A stretch of DNA of 64,000 bases from Spisula solida (taxonomy: Eukaryota; Mollusca; Bivalvia; Venerida; Mactridae). Shown here piece after piece: positions 21,601 through 31,100 of the stretch. The notes under the pieces were generated by a model. The model saw only the letters and a list, made by a program, of their open reading frames with translations. It searched no databases and was not told where the DNA came from. The position numbers and the translations under genes were made by a program. Positions within the stretch are counted from its first letter, which is position 1. Each line of letters starts with the position of its first letter. The DNA lies in contig OX365953.1 of NCBI GenBank assembly GCA_947247005.1, forward strand, positions 26,844,784 through 26,908,783, written 5' to 3'.

Positions 21601-22629
21601 CCCAGGGCCAGACAACTGACAAGGTAAGAACCTTTACTATTTACCAGTTCCCTGTGTTTGTGTATTGACCTACTAAAAAACATATTCTTTCAATCCTTGT
21701 ATGGCACAACTGTCTCTTCTGAGTCATCAAGTTGGATGTCAAACGCCAAATTGGCAGGGAAAACATCAAATTATCACACAACTGGGGCAGTCTAAATCAA
21801 ATACAATTTTATTTTTTGGACCAATATTTCATTGACCAGAGGCAGACCGAATGTTTGACAGATTTTACCAACTTTCTGGAAGACTATTCTCACTCCTCTA
21901 AAGCCATTTACTACCCAATATGGGATAATGACAGAATTCAAAGTCCTTAATTACTTGAAGAAAATAACTTGTGCTAAACTTCTAACAATAGACATAGGAC
22001 TGACAAGGGAAGTAACTCGTGTTTACTTATCGCGATAATCAGATCCAAAATAGGTGGTCTGGGTTACGGTTTTTCACAGTCATACTGATCCAAATTCTTG
22101 TGAGAGAATTGATGGACCAGTCTGGTAAAAGACCGTGCTTTGCGTTTTTCTGTGTTTCCAGACACAATTTCACGGAGCACATGGCGTAGTCAAACGTTGA
22201 ATTTACATGGAACCACTTTTTAAGAAAATGAAGAAAAGTGATTTCCTAAATCCGTCATACCTACCACATTTAAATGGGTGTAAATATTTTGAATTTGGAT
22301 CAAATTTGATCGGGTTTGTTTTAATTTCATCAGCATAGATTGTAGTTTACAGAAAACATGATTTAATGTCGATCAGCAATATATTTCTGAAAGTCAGTCC
22401 TATGCCTACTAACAATGAAATTTTGAATAATTCTGCCAAAAGTAAAATGAAAGTACTTTCGATTTACTCTAATGTCCACATTTTGTGTATTTATTTAATT
22501 TACAGACACATAAATCAGACCTTCTTTAAGCCTTCGTTTCCTTTCTTCTTCTTCTTTTTCTTCATTTAAACGTGCAATTTCTTCTAACTCATTAAAAGTT
22601 ACTCTCACTACATCTGACTCAGCGGCCAT
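3521..22629 (-). CDS. SMG6: SMG6/EST1A, telomerase-binding protein and nonsense-mediated decay endonuclease (5' part of gene, 12 exons)
   Basis: SMG6 cleaves mRNAs with premature stops near the terminating ribosome. It binds the exon-junction complex through N-terminal motifs, uses a 14-3-3-like/TPR domain, and cuts with a C-terminal PIN domain. Twelve exons join in frame from ATG at 22,629 to 3,521 (1,305 codons). Residues about 47-67 (KKKRPTINIYQPPHRSKPGQ) and 137-153 (core KKPEIQRYIPKGRI) match the two exon-junction-binding motifs. Residues about 160-1,050 are low-complexity, rich in R, G, S, D and Q, and carry a conserved LFDPNNPSKP segment near residue 939. From about 1,050 the helical domain is clear, with QNVEQMLWKSVFYHMVE, QRTTICLGDIARYKEQ, APKNGRPYNQLA and KLDAVYYYMRSLAASNP. 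The disordered region is longer than in vertebrate SMG6. The remaining helical repeats and the PIN exons are outside the window. Identification is from remembered family motifs, not a search. Confidence 0.95.
4131..5335. repeat. Tandem repeat, about 170-bp unit, six copies
   Basis: Units start with GGGGCAATAA and contain ATGCAGATCAGAGTTATG and AACTTAACCAAGGAATT. Unit starts near 4,137, 4,466, 4,635, 4,803, 4,972 and 5,146 give periods of 168-174 bp. The first interval is 329 bp because of a MITE. Confidence 0.92.
4308..4460. mobile_element. MITE inserted in the satellite array
   Basis: 153 bp with inverted ends AGGGCTCGACACTAAC and GTTAGTGTCAAGGCCT (13 of 16 match). Internal GGACCAGT repeats. 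Removing it makes the interrupted satellite unit about 176 bp, in line with its neighbours. Confidence 0.8.
5803..5881 (-). CDS. SMG6: SMG6 exon 11, TPR motif
   Basis: 79-bp exon with acceptor CTTGTAG|CTGGTA and donor TATACG|GTAAAG. It encodes WYTKAQQIAPKNGRPYNQLA followed by ILALYT, one of the most conserved SMG6 segments. It is too short to appear as an open frame. Confidence 0.95.
6246..6466 (-). CDS. SMG6: SMG6 exon 10, 14-3-3-like domain
   Basis: Acceptor TTTTCAG|GGTACA and donor AGAAG|GTAAGT. It encodes LLEKLQKTFNFDLDMFLDPN and AQRTTICLGDIARYKEQSHD. The last split codon joins exon 11 to give the conserved S-W. Confidence 0.94.
6605..7300. repeat. Two tandem copies of a CAAGGACTTTTCAAGG-bearing repeat
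   Basis: Copies at about 6,605-6,990 and 7,010-7,300 share CACACCAAAATTCAAGGACT-like starts, a middle with CATGTCTCAC, and CAAGGCAGCACTTAATTCAA ends. Both lie in SMG6 intron 9. Function unknown. Confidence 0.7.
7310..7415 (+). mobile_element. SINE family 1, 5'-truncated copy
   Basis: GGTTCAAATGCGGGTGAAAG (B-box) is followed by GCACTCATATGCCTG and AAGGCTATGCTCGGCATTT. The same order occurs in the complete SINE at 55,621-55,767. Confidence 0.8.
7465..7648 (-). CDS. SMG6: SMG6 exon 9, 14-3-3-like domain
   Basis: Acceptor TTTCAG|GAGAGA and donor GACGAG|GTGAGT. It encodes LLIRFEKLILLDPDLATKQN and then QMLWKSVFYHMVELIRKQLA, a strongly conserved SMG6 block. It leaves in phase 0. Confidence 0.93.
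7675..8036. mobile_element. MITE family D, copy 1
   Basis: TTAGGCTTAAAATAAAGTATTGTTTG-type end and an inverted TTTGGCCTTAA end. About 85% like the copy at 18,964-19,346 by eye. It ends about 26 bp upstream of the SMG6 exon 9 acceptor. Confidence 0.75.
8395..8595. repeat. Tandem repeat, about 77-bp unit, 2.6 copies
   Basis: Units beginning CATACAARTT and ending CTCGCAATAAGT repeat at 8,395, 8,470 and 8,549. The array ends about 10 bp from the SMG6 exon 8 donor. Confidence 0.75.
8607..8774 (-). CDS. SMG6: SMG6 exon 8
   Basis: Acceptor TTTTAG|TGGTAT and donor CTCAG|GTGAGT. It encodes MEAEQQMISGRSRSQCRMMA and then REAIPLDRQLNHLIS, with a segment ending QLRREL across the junction. This is the start of the helical 14-3-3-like region. 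Confidence 0.87.
9249..9497. mobile_element. MITE with ACAGGGGTTCTA termini
   Basis: ACAGGGGTTCTA (9,249-9,260) is matched by TAGAACCCCTGT (9,486-9,497). No coding capacity. In SMG6 intron 7. Confidence 0.7.
9659..9969. mobile_element. MITE family E, copy 1
   Basis: It is the inverted counterpart of 14,843-15,164. Shared segments include CTTTAGCACAAATCCCAGCA and the TIR TCTGGGGAAGGGCCTG. It ends 21 bp from the SMG6 exon 7 donor. Confidence 0.75.
9991..11356 (-). CDS. SMG6: SMG6 exon 7, Arg/Gly-rich disordered region
   Basis: 1,366-bp exon with acceptor TTTTCAG|GTTTTAG and donor TCAAAG|GTAATA. It encodes a Ser/Val repeat, eight consecutive arginines, RGG/RGRG boxes and Asp/His-rich repeats. 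Three 11-residue GGGKQDEPHR-type repeats lie near 10,520-10,610. The conserved LFDPNNPSKP motif and a Pro/Gly/Tyr-rich tail follow. The open frame extends upstream of the acceptor to 11,504, but phase matching with exon 6 excludes that part. Confidence 0.93.
11458..11597. mobile_element. MITE with 18-bp inverted termini
   Basis: TGGTATTCAATATTGATC is matched by GATCAATATAGAATACCA (17 of 18), with further arm similarity inward. It lies in SMG6 intron 6 immediately upstream of exon 7. The rest of that intron (11,600-12,058) shows nothing recognisable. Confidence 0.75.
12059..12314 (-). CDS. SMG6: SMG6 exon 6
   Basis: Acceptor TATTTAG|GTTCAA and donor CTCTTG|GTACTT. It encodes VQDETQKLNEWFERQELG and a basic tail (RGRTERRRGSLG) that joins the arginine tract of exon 7 in phase 1. 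Confidence 0.87.
12616..12855. mobile_element. MITE with AGTCCCCT termini
   Basis: AGTCCCCTACCGGTTTT and AAAACCCGACAGGGGACT are imperfect inverted repeats 240 bp apart, with a GGACGGACGGACTGACGG tract near the right end. In SMG6 intron 5. Confidence 0.8.
12889..13148. mobile_element. MITE family B, copy 2
   Basis: It shares TTGAGATAATTTCATCAAAT and the TTTACACCCCTGG end with family B. A further 5' fragment of the same family lies at 13,477-13,550. Confidence 0.7.
14004..14196. mobile_element. MITE family C, copy 1
   Basis: CCAGGGGTTCCACTAG and an inverted CAAATGGAACCCTG end. Interior GGTCATTTTGATACTTTTGA recurs at 15,206 and (with one change) 15,955. Confidence 0.75.
14843..15164. mobile_element. 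MITE family E, copy 2
   Basis: CAGGCCCTTCACCAGAA and CCTGGGGAAGGGCCTG are inverted termini. It is in opposite orientation to the copy at 9,659-9,969. Confidence 0.8.
15184..15369. mobile_element. MITE family C, copy 2
   Basis: Begins at AGCTTCTGAATCT and ends at CAAATGGAAGCTCCTG. Its right end lies 8 bp from the end of SMG6 exon 5. Confidence 0.75.
15377..15483 (-). CDS. SMG6: SMG6 exon 5
   Basis: 107-bp exon with acceptor ACAATAG|GTACAG and donor CTTCAG|GTATGT. It encodes an acidic segment ending WNEDVERELALQ. Frame continuity with exons 4 and 6 is the main evidence. The exon is too short to stand out as an open frame. Confidence 0.85.
15615..16100. mobile_element. MITE family C, copy 3 (rearranged)
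   Basis: A GGTTCCACTAGCTACCAGG end at 15,617 is separated from the interior and right end at 15,945-16,100 by about 300 bp of unrelated sequence, so a second insertion is likely. In SMG6 intron 4. Confidence 0.55.
16690..16856. mobile_element. MITE family F, copy 1
   Basis: AGTGTTTCATTTTGGTTTTG and CCAAAATGAAACACTG are inverted termini. The related copy is at 25,235-25,383. It ends 30 bp from the SMG6 exon 4 donor. Confidence 0.75.
16887..17985 (-). CDS. SMG6: SMG6 exon 4, second exon-junction-complex binding motif and disordered region
   Basis: 1,099-bp exon with acceptor TTTTAG|CTGGCA and donor ACAG|GTTAGA. It encodes the second EJC-binding motif (KKPEIQRYIPKGRI) about 30 residues in, then a Ser/Pro-rich stretch, an RGRGQGQSYSRGRGQ box, and a tail with the segment KKYAYSGGMRKRTDSFSSD. 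It joins exon 5 in phase 1. Confidence 0.93.
18197..18446. mobile_element. MITE family B, copy 4
   Basis: CAGGGGTGTCAACAGGGCC start, TTGAGATATTTTCATCAAAT interior and a GAAAATTTGACACTTCTG end. In SMG6 intron 3. Confidence 0.75.
18665..18786 (-). CDS. SMG6: SMG6 exon 3
   Basis: Acceptor TTTTCAG and donor GAG|GTAACT. Acidic Ser/Glu-rich linker (SPDKSNPKSDE, then EENWDEELSSG). It enters in phase 1 and leaves in phase 0, matching both neighbours. Confidence 0.88.
18964..19346. mobile_element. MITE family D, copy 2
   Basis: GGGCCTAAAATATTGTTTGT start and a TTAAGTTCGGCCTTG inverted end. It contains an internal about 50-bp duplication with GGTTTTCACCTTARAGTTA. In SMG6 intron 2. Confidence 0.8.
19595..19749. 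mobile_element. MITE family D, copy 3, abutting the SMG6 exon 2 donor
   Basis: Short copy with good inverted ends: AAATATTGTTTGTTTCCC and GGGGAAACAAACAATATTTC, outermost TTAGGCC and GGCCTTA. The GGCCTTA end overlaps the splice donor GTAAGG of SMG6 exon 2 (donor GT at 19,749-19,750, minus strand). Confidence 0.85.
19751..19843 (-). CDS. SMG6: SMG6 exon 2, first exon-junction-complex binding motif
   Basis: Acceptor TTCCAG and donor G|GTAAGG. The exon encodes AKKKRDEERKKKRPTINIYQ and the rest of the first EJC-binding motif (I-Y-x-P core). The intronic side of the donor coincides with the terminus of a MITE (19,595-19,749). Confidence 0.9.
19961..20201. mobile_element. MITE with long CCTGGGCT termini
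   Basis: CTGGGCTCGTATTCACAAAG and CTTTGTGAATACCAGCCCAG are near-perfect inverted termini (over 28 bp) 241 bp apart. In SMG6 intron 1. Confidence 0.88.
20784..20813. repeat. Perfect-stem hairpin (GCTCACxCTGTCAC)
   Basis: GCTCACTCTGTCAC and GTGACAGGTGAGC form a 12-13 bp stem around a TTT loop. It is probably the end of a dispersed repeat rather than a transcription terminator. Confidence 0.6.
21170..21450 (-). mobile_element. SINE family 2, copy with Ser-like tRNA head
   Basis: Minus-strand A-box GTGGTCGAGTGGTAACGC and B-box CTGGTTCGAATCTC, then a body with GTGTATCGGTGCTATACACC. The same body occurs at 60,547-60,976 and 53,785-54,058. No acceptor-stem pairing, so it is not a functional tRNA. 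Confidence 0.75.
22521..22629 (-). CDS. SMG6: SMG6 exon 1 (start codon)
   Basis: ATG at 22,629 lies in a favourable context (AAAAATGGCC). The exon encodes MAAESDVVRVTFNELEEIAR followed by a charged E/K/R helix, and ends in phase 1 at a GT donor (22,519-22,520). The next exon continues in frame. The 5' UTR and promoter lie upstream, above 22,630; no TATA box was recognised. Confidence 0.9.
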
Positions 22630-24028
22630 TTTTGGTATAATCTTACTAAATTTAACTTCCGGATTGGAGAGCTAATAATATCGTAGTTGTCTCCCGTTCA
22701 CCATTGTGCAATAAGAAGTCTTGGAGCGGGAATTTTCAAATAATTCTAGCGTAAGTCGGTGTAATTTGACATTAACTAACATTTATGGTTTATATTGATC
22801 TAAAGGTATAGATCTAGTACCTTAAAACAAACGGAATATAAAAACCGCCATAACTGCGTAAGTCGTCTGCACTCGACTCACTGACACTGTCACTCACCTT
22901 TTTGTCTCGTATTAATGTGACCGCGTTATTATCACGCATTCGTGATTATTGCTCGAGTATTTGGCAGGACCTATAGGCAAATTTAAGTCGAGAACAAGGA
23001 TTGGACTAGATTCTACATTAAACCAAAGATCATACAGAAATTCTCACGTATTCTTTGACCAAACTTGCATTTCTTAGCATCCTATGTCTAGGCTTAATTA
23101 GATTGGTCGTGATTTTTTATTCGCTTGTCACATGACAAGTCCCAGTCATTAACACGTGCCTAATAGTCTAGGCTAATTATAAATTATAATCGCGTTTTAT
23201 ACAGCCTAATACTTTCGGTAGTTCTAAATAATTCGTTATATAGATGATTTAACACTTTAAATGTAACACTTTGCCATCTGAGCCACAGGTACATATCATT
23301 AATAAAGAGTAAAAAATAATTTCTTTTATAAAAATGTTATCTTTAGAAAGGTGCATTTGTACTAAAGTGGTCAGATTTTCATGTTATCAAAAACAAGAAT
23401 TGGCTTTCGATATCGTCATATAGTAATTGCATTCATAGACAACATCGTTAGAACTACCTCCATGCACAATTTCATCGAAATTGACCAACTAGTTAAAAAG
23501 TTATACCATGAAATGTATACCACGGTGTCCAGTCAATCACTGTGGTGAATTCAATAGAAACGACAATGCTATTCTCAACATCAAAAAAAGAAAGTGATTT
23601 CATGCCCTATGGGATTATTATCTTATTTATTGACGGATGTTTAAAATATTGATAGGCCTATATCAAATTAAAGACGAAGCTCTCTAGTTTCTGATTATGT
23701 GATAACATTTAAAATAACACCAGTATTATTGAAATGTCTATGAAAATCAAACTGCACCTCAGTGACTGTGTGGTCAATTTCCCGTGTTATAAACCTTTCT
23801 AAGATATTACAAATCTTATAAAAATAATTTGTTTTGTTTACTCTGTATTAATGATACAGTTACCTTTGATCTGAGCATGTTTTGTTTCAAATTAATCGAT
23901 TTCTAAATCCCTTCAAAGTTGTGTTTACGTGATGATCAGATAAAGTCGACAACAGAGATACGCAACTGCCTAGATAACTTATAACAAACAAAACCAATAT
24001 CACCCGTGTGACTCAATCTGACTAAAGC

Positions 24029-24149
24029 ACAGGCACACGGTGTCGTCGATTTTAAAAACCTTATATTAGTAAAAGGTACTCGGAATTTTTTCCCTACTAA
24101 CGTTAGTAGGCCTCTAAGGTTTTTTAAATCGACGATACCGTGTGCCTGT
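24029..24149. mobile_element. Palindromic MITE with 9-bp target duplication
   Basis: Arms of about 35 bp start ACAGGCACACGGTGTCGTCG and end inverted as CGACGATACCGTGTGCCTGT. TGACTAAAG flanks both sides (24,019-24,027 and 24,150-24,158) with one extra base on the left. Confidence 0.85.
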
Positions 24150-24724
24150 TGACTAAAGTACTTGATCTTCCTCTTGCGTAGCGGGTTTGAGGATATGATT
24201 TTAATCAGATTGACGTGTGACTTAAATTCCTCAGAATTGATCATTTTGAAACAAATAAATCGTTCACAGTGTAAGTCCTACTGGCACTACAGTACAGTAG
24301 TTTTAGTTCTTCTGAAAGCCGAATATGTTCTGTAGTACACTTATTTTGTTTGTTACCAGGGACCCTGGATAATATTATAATAAAAAAAACGAAGATTGAA
24401 GCAACCCGTTATTCAGCTCGTTACATAGGCCTAATTCCTATTTTTTTCGATTTTTGGGTAAGAATCGGGAAGCATCACGAAAACCGCCCGAATTTTGGTA
24501 AGCTGCTTCATATACGGAAATGATATCGATTAATGACACTAAATTCTTCACCTCACCTGCAAGTTTTGCCCCTCAAAATTTAAAAGTCTCAAGGTACCGT
24601 ATTATACGGTCTAATTACATTTACAGTAGGCCTACACACTTCGGTTATTTGTCATCTCCATTTATGTTTTCGGTGGCGATTATAAATGTATTACGTCAAA
24701 TCGCTGGTTTAGAATGAGTAGTAC

Positions 24725-24934
24725 AAAAACGCTATTTTGAGAAAACAAAGTAAATACTGTCTGAAAACTACTCTTTTTACTGATGGCAAACAAGCTTTTT
24801 CAACTTCACTTTGATCAACATGACCTGTTTCGATTTTCATGAAAATATGCTCACGAGAAGAGCCTTGTGATGCAGATTTCAAATATGTATAGGTCTTGTA
24901 AGGTCGTAAGTAGCACTTACGACCTTCTAAGCCA
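24725..24934. mobile_element. MITE family G, copy 1 (left end degraded)
   Basis: It shares GATGCAGATTTCAAATATGT-like interior and CTTCTAAGCCAG right end with 45,974-46,213. Confidence 0.65.
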
Positions 24935-25234
24935 GCGAAATGTATATCTTATAATAGTGCTGCTCATGCGAACAACTTCGTTATTAGTCCGTTTAAAACA
25001 CAGCTGTCTCTTCAGGATATTTATATAAAATAGTTGCGAATTTAGACATAAACGTGCTGTCAGCAAGGTGGGTGTCGTCTCATGTTTGTGCCGAGTGTTA
25101 TCATTGAGAATTGATACGAGACAATTATGGATTGTGAAACAAGTTCTACAATATTGGGGCACTAGCTCAACTGTTACATGGCTACACTGTCCTGTTACAT
25201 ACGTGTCGTTCTGCAATTTCTATGTCCATCATAA

Positions 25235-25383
25235 GCAGTGTTTTACTTTGGTTTTGAAAAATATGTCACTTGAACTCCTTTCCCACTGAACTTTAAAAAC
25301 ATTAAATAAAGTATTTACACCATTTAACAAGTCCCAAGCCAATTTGATGAGCCAACGGAACTCGCACCAAAATGAAACACTGC
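25235..25383. mobile_element. MITE family F, copy 2
   Basis: CAGTGTTTTACTTTGGTTTT and CCAAAATGAAACACTGC inverted ends, as at 16,690-16,856. Confidence 0.7.
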
Positions 25384-28014
25384 ACAAGGCTCCTTCTTTT
25401 CTTTCAAACAAGGTACGTACATTGATTCTGATTAGTGTTGATTTGTGGGTTGTCCTTGTGATGTGTGACCGTCATTTTGACTAATGACTCTTGCTCCGGA
25501 TTGGTTTAAGGTAATTGCTAACTCTTAAAATTTTCTGTACAAGAGGTATGAAACACCTGATTTTTATGAAGAACACACCCATAAGAGTGATTGTGCAAAC
25601 CCATAACAGTTTTGCTCGGCTAGTTTTTAAGTTATTTTAAGATTTTGGGGAAAACCCCTAAAACTGATATCTGCATTTTACCGAAAAAGTTTGGCATTTA
25701 TTTACATGAAACTTGGCCTGCACGAAATTTTGTATATACGGAATCACACGATAACGTTTGTTTTAGAATATGCATGTTATATGTATTTTTAAATGATATT
25801 TTAAAATATGTGATTTTTCATTTTTAAGTTTTACGAAAAATATTGTTGAACAACATACTGTTTTCGTACATGCAACAAGTAGAGTAACTATAATAGAAGC
25901 TTTATCCCAAATTTCATGGCAGTTGCTCGGCTAGAATTTTTTAATTGACACTTTAGTGATTTCGGAAATGTCGAAAACCAGGAGTTTACAAAACACATCA
26001 ACGTTTTTAATACGTTGTATCCCGTTTTCGCGATAATTTGTTTTTCATTTTTCATTATTTTGCTTTAACCTTTCTATATTCTTACGAAATAAATGCGAAA
26101 GAACCTTTCTCTAAAGTGGTCGGGATGCTTGCTATAAACAAATATTAAAACTTGAGTAAAATTTTGTGTGGGCTCATTATAAAACGTTTCACGTACGTTG
26201 TAGCTAGTATTCGCGAGTGTTGGTGTTTCCAATATTTGGAATAAATGGCACGTAAAAGTTCCGCTATAGCTTTATTCTGCAAGTTTATTATAGTATAATA
26301 TTGTAATAACTATACAGTACATTCGCGATTTTAAGACATGAGAACATGCTGACATATCAATTTTATTTTTTTCGTACTATATTTCATCATGATAGTCAGA
26401 CGCTTTCAATGCGTCTTATTTACACCGATTTCTAAACTTCCGCTCAACTGAAGAGTACTCAATTACCTTAACTCACTTTAAAAGCGATAAGTTGTCGGTG
26501 TGGGGTGTCGTGTTTTTTAGATGTTTCATTTTTTCTTATTCGGCTGTATAGTTTTTATTGTGGCATGTAATTGTTATCTTTCTTTTTCGTGTGTTTGTTT
26601 ATTGTGCCTTTCGTGTCCTAACAGTCTTGTTCATAAGGTACTGCCAGAAATGTTTTATGTGGCGACAAGGAGTGGGGTTTTGGTGATTTGGTGAAACACC
26701 ATGCCTTTGGCACTGTCACGAAGAAAACTTAGTACGTGGCACATTTTTAGGCTTTTAAGCCTTTTGCACATATAACTCTGCGTTCACGTTTGACCCGTTA
26801 TCAAACTTATGCGTGCCTTTTTACCATAGTATCAAACATAAGACCATGCCATGTGAGCGGCCGTAAACACAAAGCTGAACAAACCTCAAAGTATGCCTAT
26901 CACCATGATCATTTCTAAAACAGCAGACCCTGTCTCTATTATAACTTCGTCCGAGGTAAAACATTGATCAATCAGAAACGACACATTTCCCCCAATTACT
27001 GTTCCGTAGACGCATATACAACCTCCAATACCTTTGTGTGTGCGTTTTCTTTGTTTGGAATTTAGCTGATGAACAACGGGAATTCAGCAATTAACATTTG
27101 CGTTTCAAGTTGCATTGGGTACTTACAACTGTGTGCCAGTATGGCAAAATCGGATGTAATATGAGTTAAACACGAAGTTGTCTGTATAATGTTTTCAGAT
27201 ATTGGTCGAAGGTTTGCACGTAAGGATTCTAAAAGTTTGAGACAACAAAGACAATGCAACAGAAAGTGAGTAGAAAACTATATTTAACATTTACACTATA
27301 TGTCCCGCTAATATAGTACAATGTATTACATGTCCTCTCGATTCTAGCTATTTGGACAAACATATGTATTTTGTAAATCTGAATGTGAATATGAGAAATC
27401 TCAGATATCATAAATCAATTACATTGTATACCGGAATGCTACGGCACGCGTCTCCATGGAAGAACTTGATCACATATTGTATTCGAACTGTTAAATGACA
27501 TGATTTATGATGGTTGAATACAGCCGTTGTTTCGTTTGTTGAACTCATTTTGCTAAATTGTAAGTAACAGTTACGATAGATTATATAGGTTCAAACTAAT
27601 TAGCAATTACCCGTATATTCCAAATCTTGCATGTACCTTACACATAGATCTGTATTTTCCTCGTTTATATCACTGTCACACAAATATAGCATCAGTACTG
27701 TCTATTATTACGACCGAATGTTATCGCATACTAGTTAGCTTTTTTACAACTGAAACTAATTATTTTAGCTTTTTGACAACTAAAACTTTGAATTTCAGCG
27801 GTTTAATTTCATGTTCTCGTTCTGTTGTATGTTGGGCATTGTGCCGTGTGATTGTGGTCTGTGTAATTTCTGTTTTGTGTGTTCGGCTGTTTCAGTTCAG
27901 TGCCGCATTCCCTGTCCGATTTTTATCCTCTTTTTGAACTAGAATTAATTTTCAGTGCATTCGAATTACATTTAACATACGTAGATGGAATTTTATCTTT
28001 CTATATTCATGCTA

Positions 28015-28126
28015 ATGTTTAAGCGAAGCAATCACACAACCAGAGGAACATTCAGTCATCAATGGACACAGCAAACAGGGCCGACAGGGAATAGTAATGG
28101 CCCTGCAGGTGCAGCCACTAATCAGG
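28015..28126 (+). CDS. SPATA22: SPATA22 exon 1 (as visible)
   Basis: Encodes MFKRSNHTTRGTFSHQWTQQ and a Gly/Asn-rich tail, with donor CAGG|GTAAGG. The 5' limit is uncertain. It leaves in phase 1. Confidence 0.7.
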
Positions 28127-31100
28127 GTAAGGTTTTTTAAAACGTTTTCTCTAAAATGTTCACACCGAAATAGTTTCCACCACGTAATACTATACGAGTT
28201 AGACACATCGATATAACCTGTTCACTGCTTCTTTGATCAAATTCGTGATAAAGTGTGTTTATTCATACAATTGCAAAGTCATGCTGACTCGCCTCGGCGA
28301 GACGGTACAAGTATTACGATAGTATTTTACTATAAGAGCCACCTAAAACTCCGAACACTTCCAAATGTAATTTCCAGCTTTTGCCCTTTTCTGCCTCTTT
28401 CATCAAACCGAAGCCTAGACAAGCTTGCTGTCTTCGGATACGGTATCCGACACGGCCGAGCGGGGTACTTTACACGTCGAGTTCTTTTGACTAACCGAAG
28501 CCAGACAACATTCAGACAGTGCGGCTATTGTAACGGTAGTCTGTTCCACCGTGAGCTGATAAGTAAATCAACATTCATAATATACCACATGGAAGAGTAT
28601 TGTAACTGACGCGATTGGTCATGAAAACAAATATCCAATGAAAACAGGCCTTTCAAATGCAGTTAGGATTTTACTAGGGGTGGGCCGATGCATCGAAATA
28701 TCGATGCATTGCTATCCCGAGTGTCCCGATAGTATGAATCGATAGTAAAAGTCTCGGGTCAATAACCATCGCCGATAGTTAGCTCAACTATCGATTGTTA
28801 CGATAATTACCTTTTTATAAATAAAGTTTATAATTAATTTAAAACAACTTACGTTCTCGTTAAAAAAACTAAGTTTAAATAACCTCACGCATCAAAACTG
28901 CCACAATGGACCAATGTCGCCTTAATTTTATTAATCAATTTCTGTCAAATTCATTTTAAATCATTGCCACAAATAGTAGATTTGTATGTTGTACAATAAA
29001 GTGATATCTTACACAGTGCAAATTTGCATTTACAAATTTATCTCTGGATTTCAAATCTTGGCAATATCCATCGCAATAGTTTCCAGCTATACAATATTTT
29101 CGCATTAGTACTTTCAGCAATAGCAATAGTATTGCAATAGTCAAAATTGGACTCAATAGTCACCGCCAATTTTTACGAGGCGGTCATCTTTAATAAACAC
29201 AAAGGTGTCGCAAATATGTCTTAGAAACGAAAAGAGTAAACTAATCGCAGTAATTACCCCAATCCCTTTGTAGTACATTTATTTTCATTGTCATCACTAG
29301 TCATAGTGAGTTGCGTTTGAACTCTTGCTTACCACAGAAAAATTCAAATATATGTAACACCAGTAATAAATAATCATGACATATGTAACATTTCCTAGGT
29401 CGTGAGAATGGTTATTTTGTTTGGTACATTGCTCTCTAGATAACAAGTACGCGTTCCGATTCAGTGGGACAGTTTCGTGGGAGTTTCGCATTTGGCCACA
29501 TGTAGAGAAAATTATTCATAAAAAGCCAGCAACCTAAATAAAATGATTGTGTGTGTCTAGAATAACAATTTAGCTAGAATCTAAGATATTGAAAGAATTG
29601 AAATGTGCTAGATAATGACCTCTGACATGCATGTAAAATATGGCAGCTTGAATGCGAAACTGGGGTCGACTAGCTCGACATGTGATTTCTTTGAATTTAG
29701 TGGGTGGGGTACATACTTTTTATGATAGCGAAAAATATCTACTATTTTACTATTTTGCTTTTTATTAGTGGACTGGGCTTAGATTTTGCTGTCCATGTAC
29801 AGTATGTGAATAGTTAATTCGGCCGGTTTGGGGATTTTGGCGAAAGTACGAAAACTTGCATTTTGGCATAAATAGTTTAAATTGTCGGTGTGTGAAGAAT
29901 TTACGAGAAACCGTTTATTGATACCTTAGTTTATCATGTAATAGTTTACTTTTAACGTGTTTGTGTTATCACCACTTCAGACCTAATGCCAGTTGGAGGT
30001 TTTCAAGGCAACGCAGGTCGGGGAAGAAATAATGCTGGACTTAACAGAGGACTAGGGGGAAATCGTGGAAACTTCCAAAACGGTAGTTTTCAACATGTCT
30101 TTATATTAAACTTGCAAACTTAAAATCGTGTCCTGCTAAATGATTCTTTTGTACGATCGAACAACCGATATAACAATGATTGATTATCTGTAAAACTAAT
30201 AATGTATATTCATGGAATAGTTTTCATTTTGTTGAGAGCGCTATATGTATAACAAAATTATATTCAGTTTTATATGTTACTGCTGTCGAGTGTGTTTTAA
30301 CAATATTTGCCACACATTGAATACATTGTATCTATAATCAGTTTGTTTTGTTAATTTATAGTGGGTAAGAATATTACAATGGTACCATGTCTTATGTTAC
30401 ACTCAATTCAGTTCATATCTACATAGTACTATTTAATTTTCATTTAGGTGCTGGCGTTCAACAAAATAATCAGGATCGAACAAACAGCAACTACAACAAC
30501 CCTATAAACCAAACGACAACCCAACGTGCACAAGGCAGACCGACACAAAACATTAGGTTAGGACTACTGGGTATTTGTAATACATGTCATATCAAAAATA
30601 GAAAAAGGTATTTATAAATCTAAAAGAATGGTTAATAACCGATATATAACCAATTAGAGGAGAGATCATGTTTGTATACAAAGGCATTCACACCACAATT
30701 AAGCTATTCGTGAAAGGCAGGTTTTTATTGTTCATTCATCCAATAGATTGCCAGTGGCATTTTGCATATATATATTTATTTATTTAGGTCTCATCTTTGT
30801 ACAGCATACATACAATATACATATCAAATCACAGTAAAACATTGCACAAAGCCATTCTAATAAGAATTATAAGAGACAAAAAATCACAGTAACACTAATA
30901 TAAAATTGTTACTCTACACACATTTACTTAAACGGATATTATAAAAGTATAATTACCATAAAGTTATTTACATATTTATGCAAAATCAAGGAGCAGTTGT
31001 TAATCTTTGAAGCAAAATATTTTGTTAAAAAAGAAAACTATAAAATTTGAAATAGAAAACGAGTAATAATGCACAATTAAAAATGGTATATGAAAGCGAT

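Larger units (their letters stand above)
22630..28008. other. Intergenic region between divergent SMG6 and SPATA22
   Basis: Five kilobases without a convincing gene. It must hold the SMG6 promoter and probably upstream SPATA22 sequence. Recognised elements are MITEs at 24,029-24,149, 24,725-24,934 and 25,235-25,383. No TATA box, CpG island or RNA gene was recognised. Confidence 0.6.

Noticed and set aside
28253..28609. 118-codon plus-strand open frame in SPATA22 intron 1
   Set aside because: No recognisable motif, and it would not fit the phase of flanking exons.
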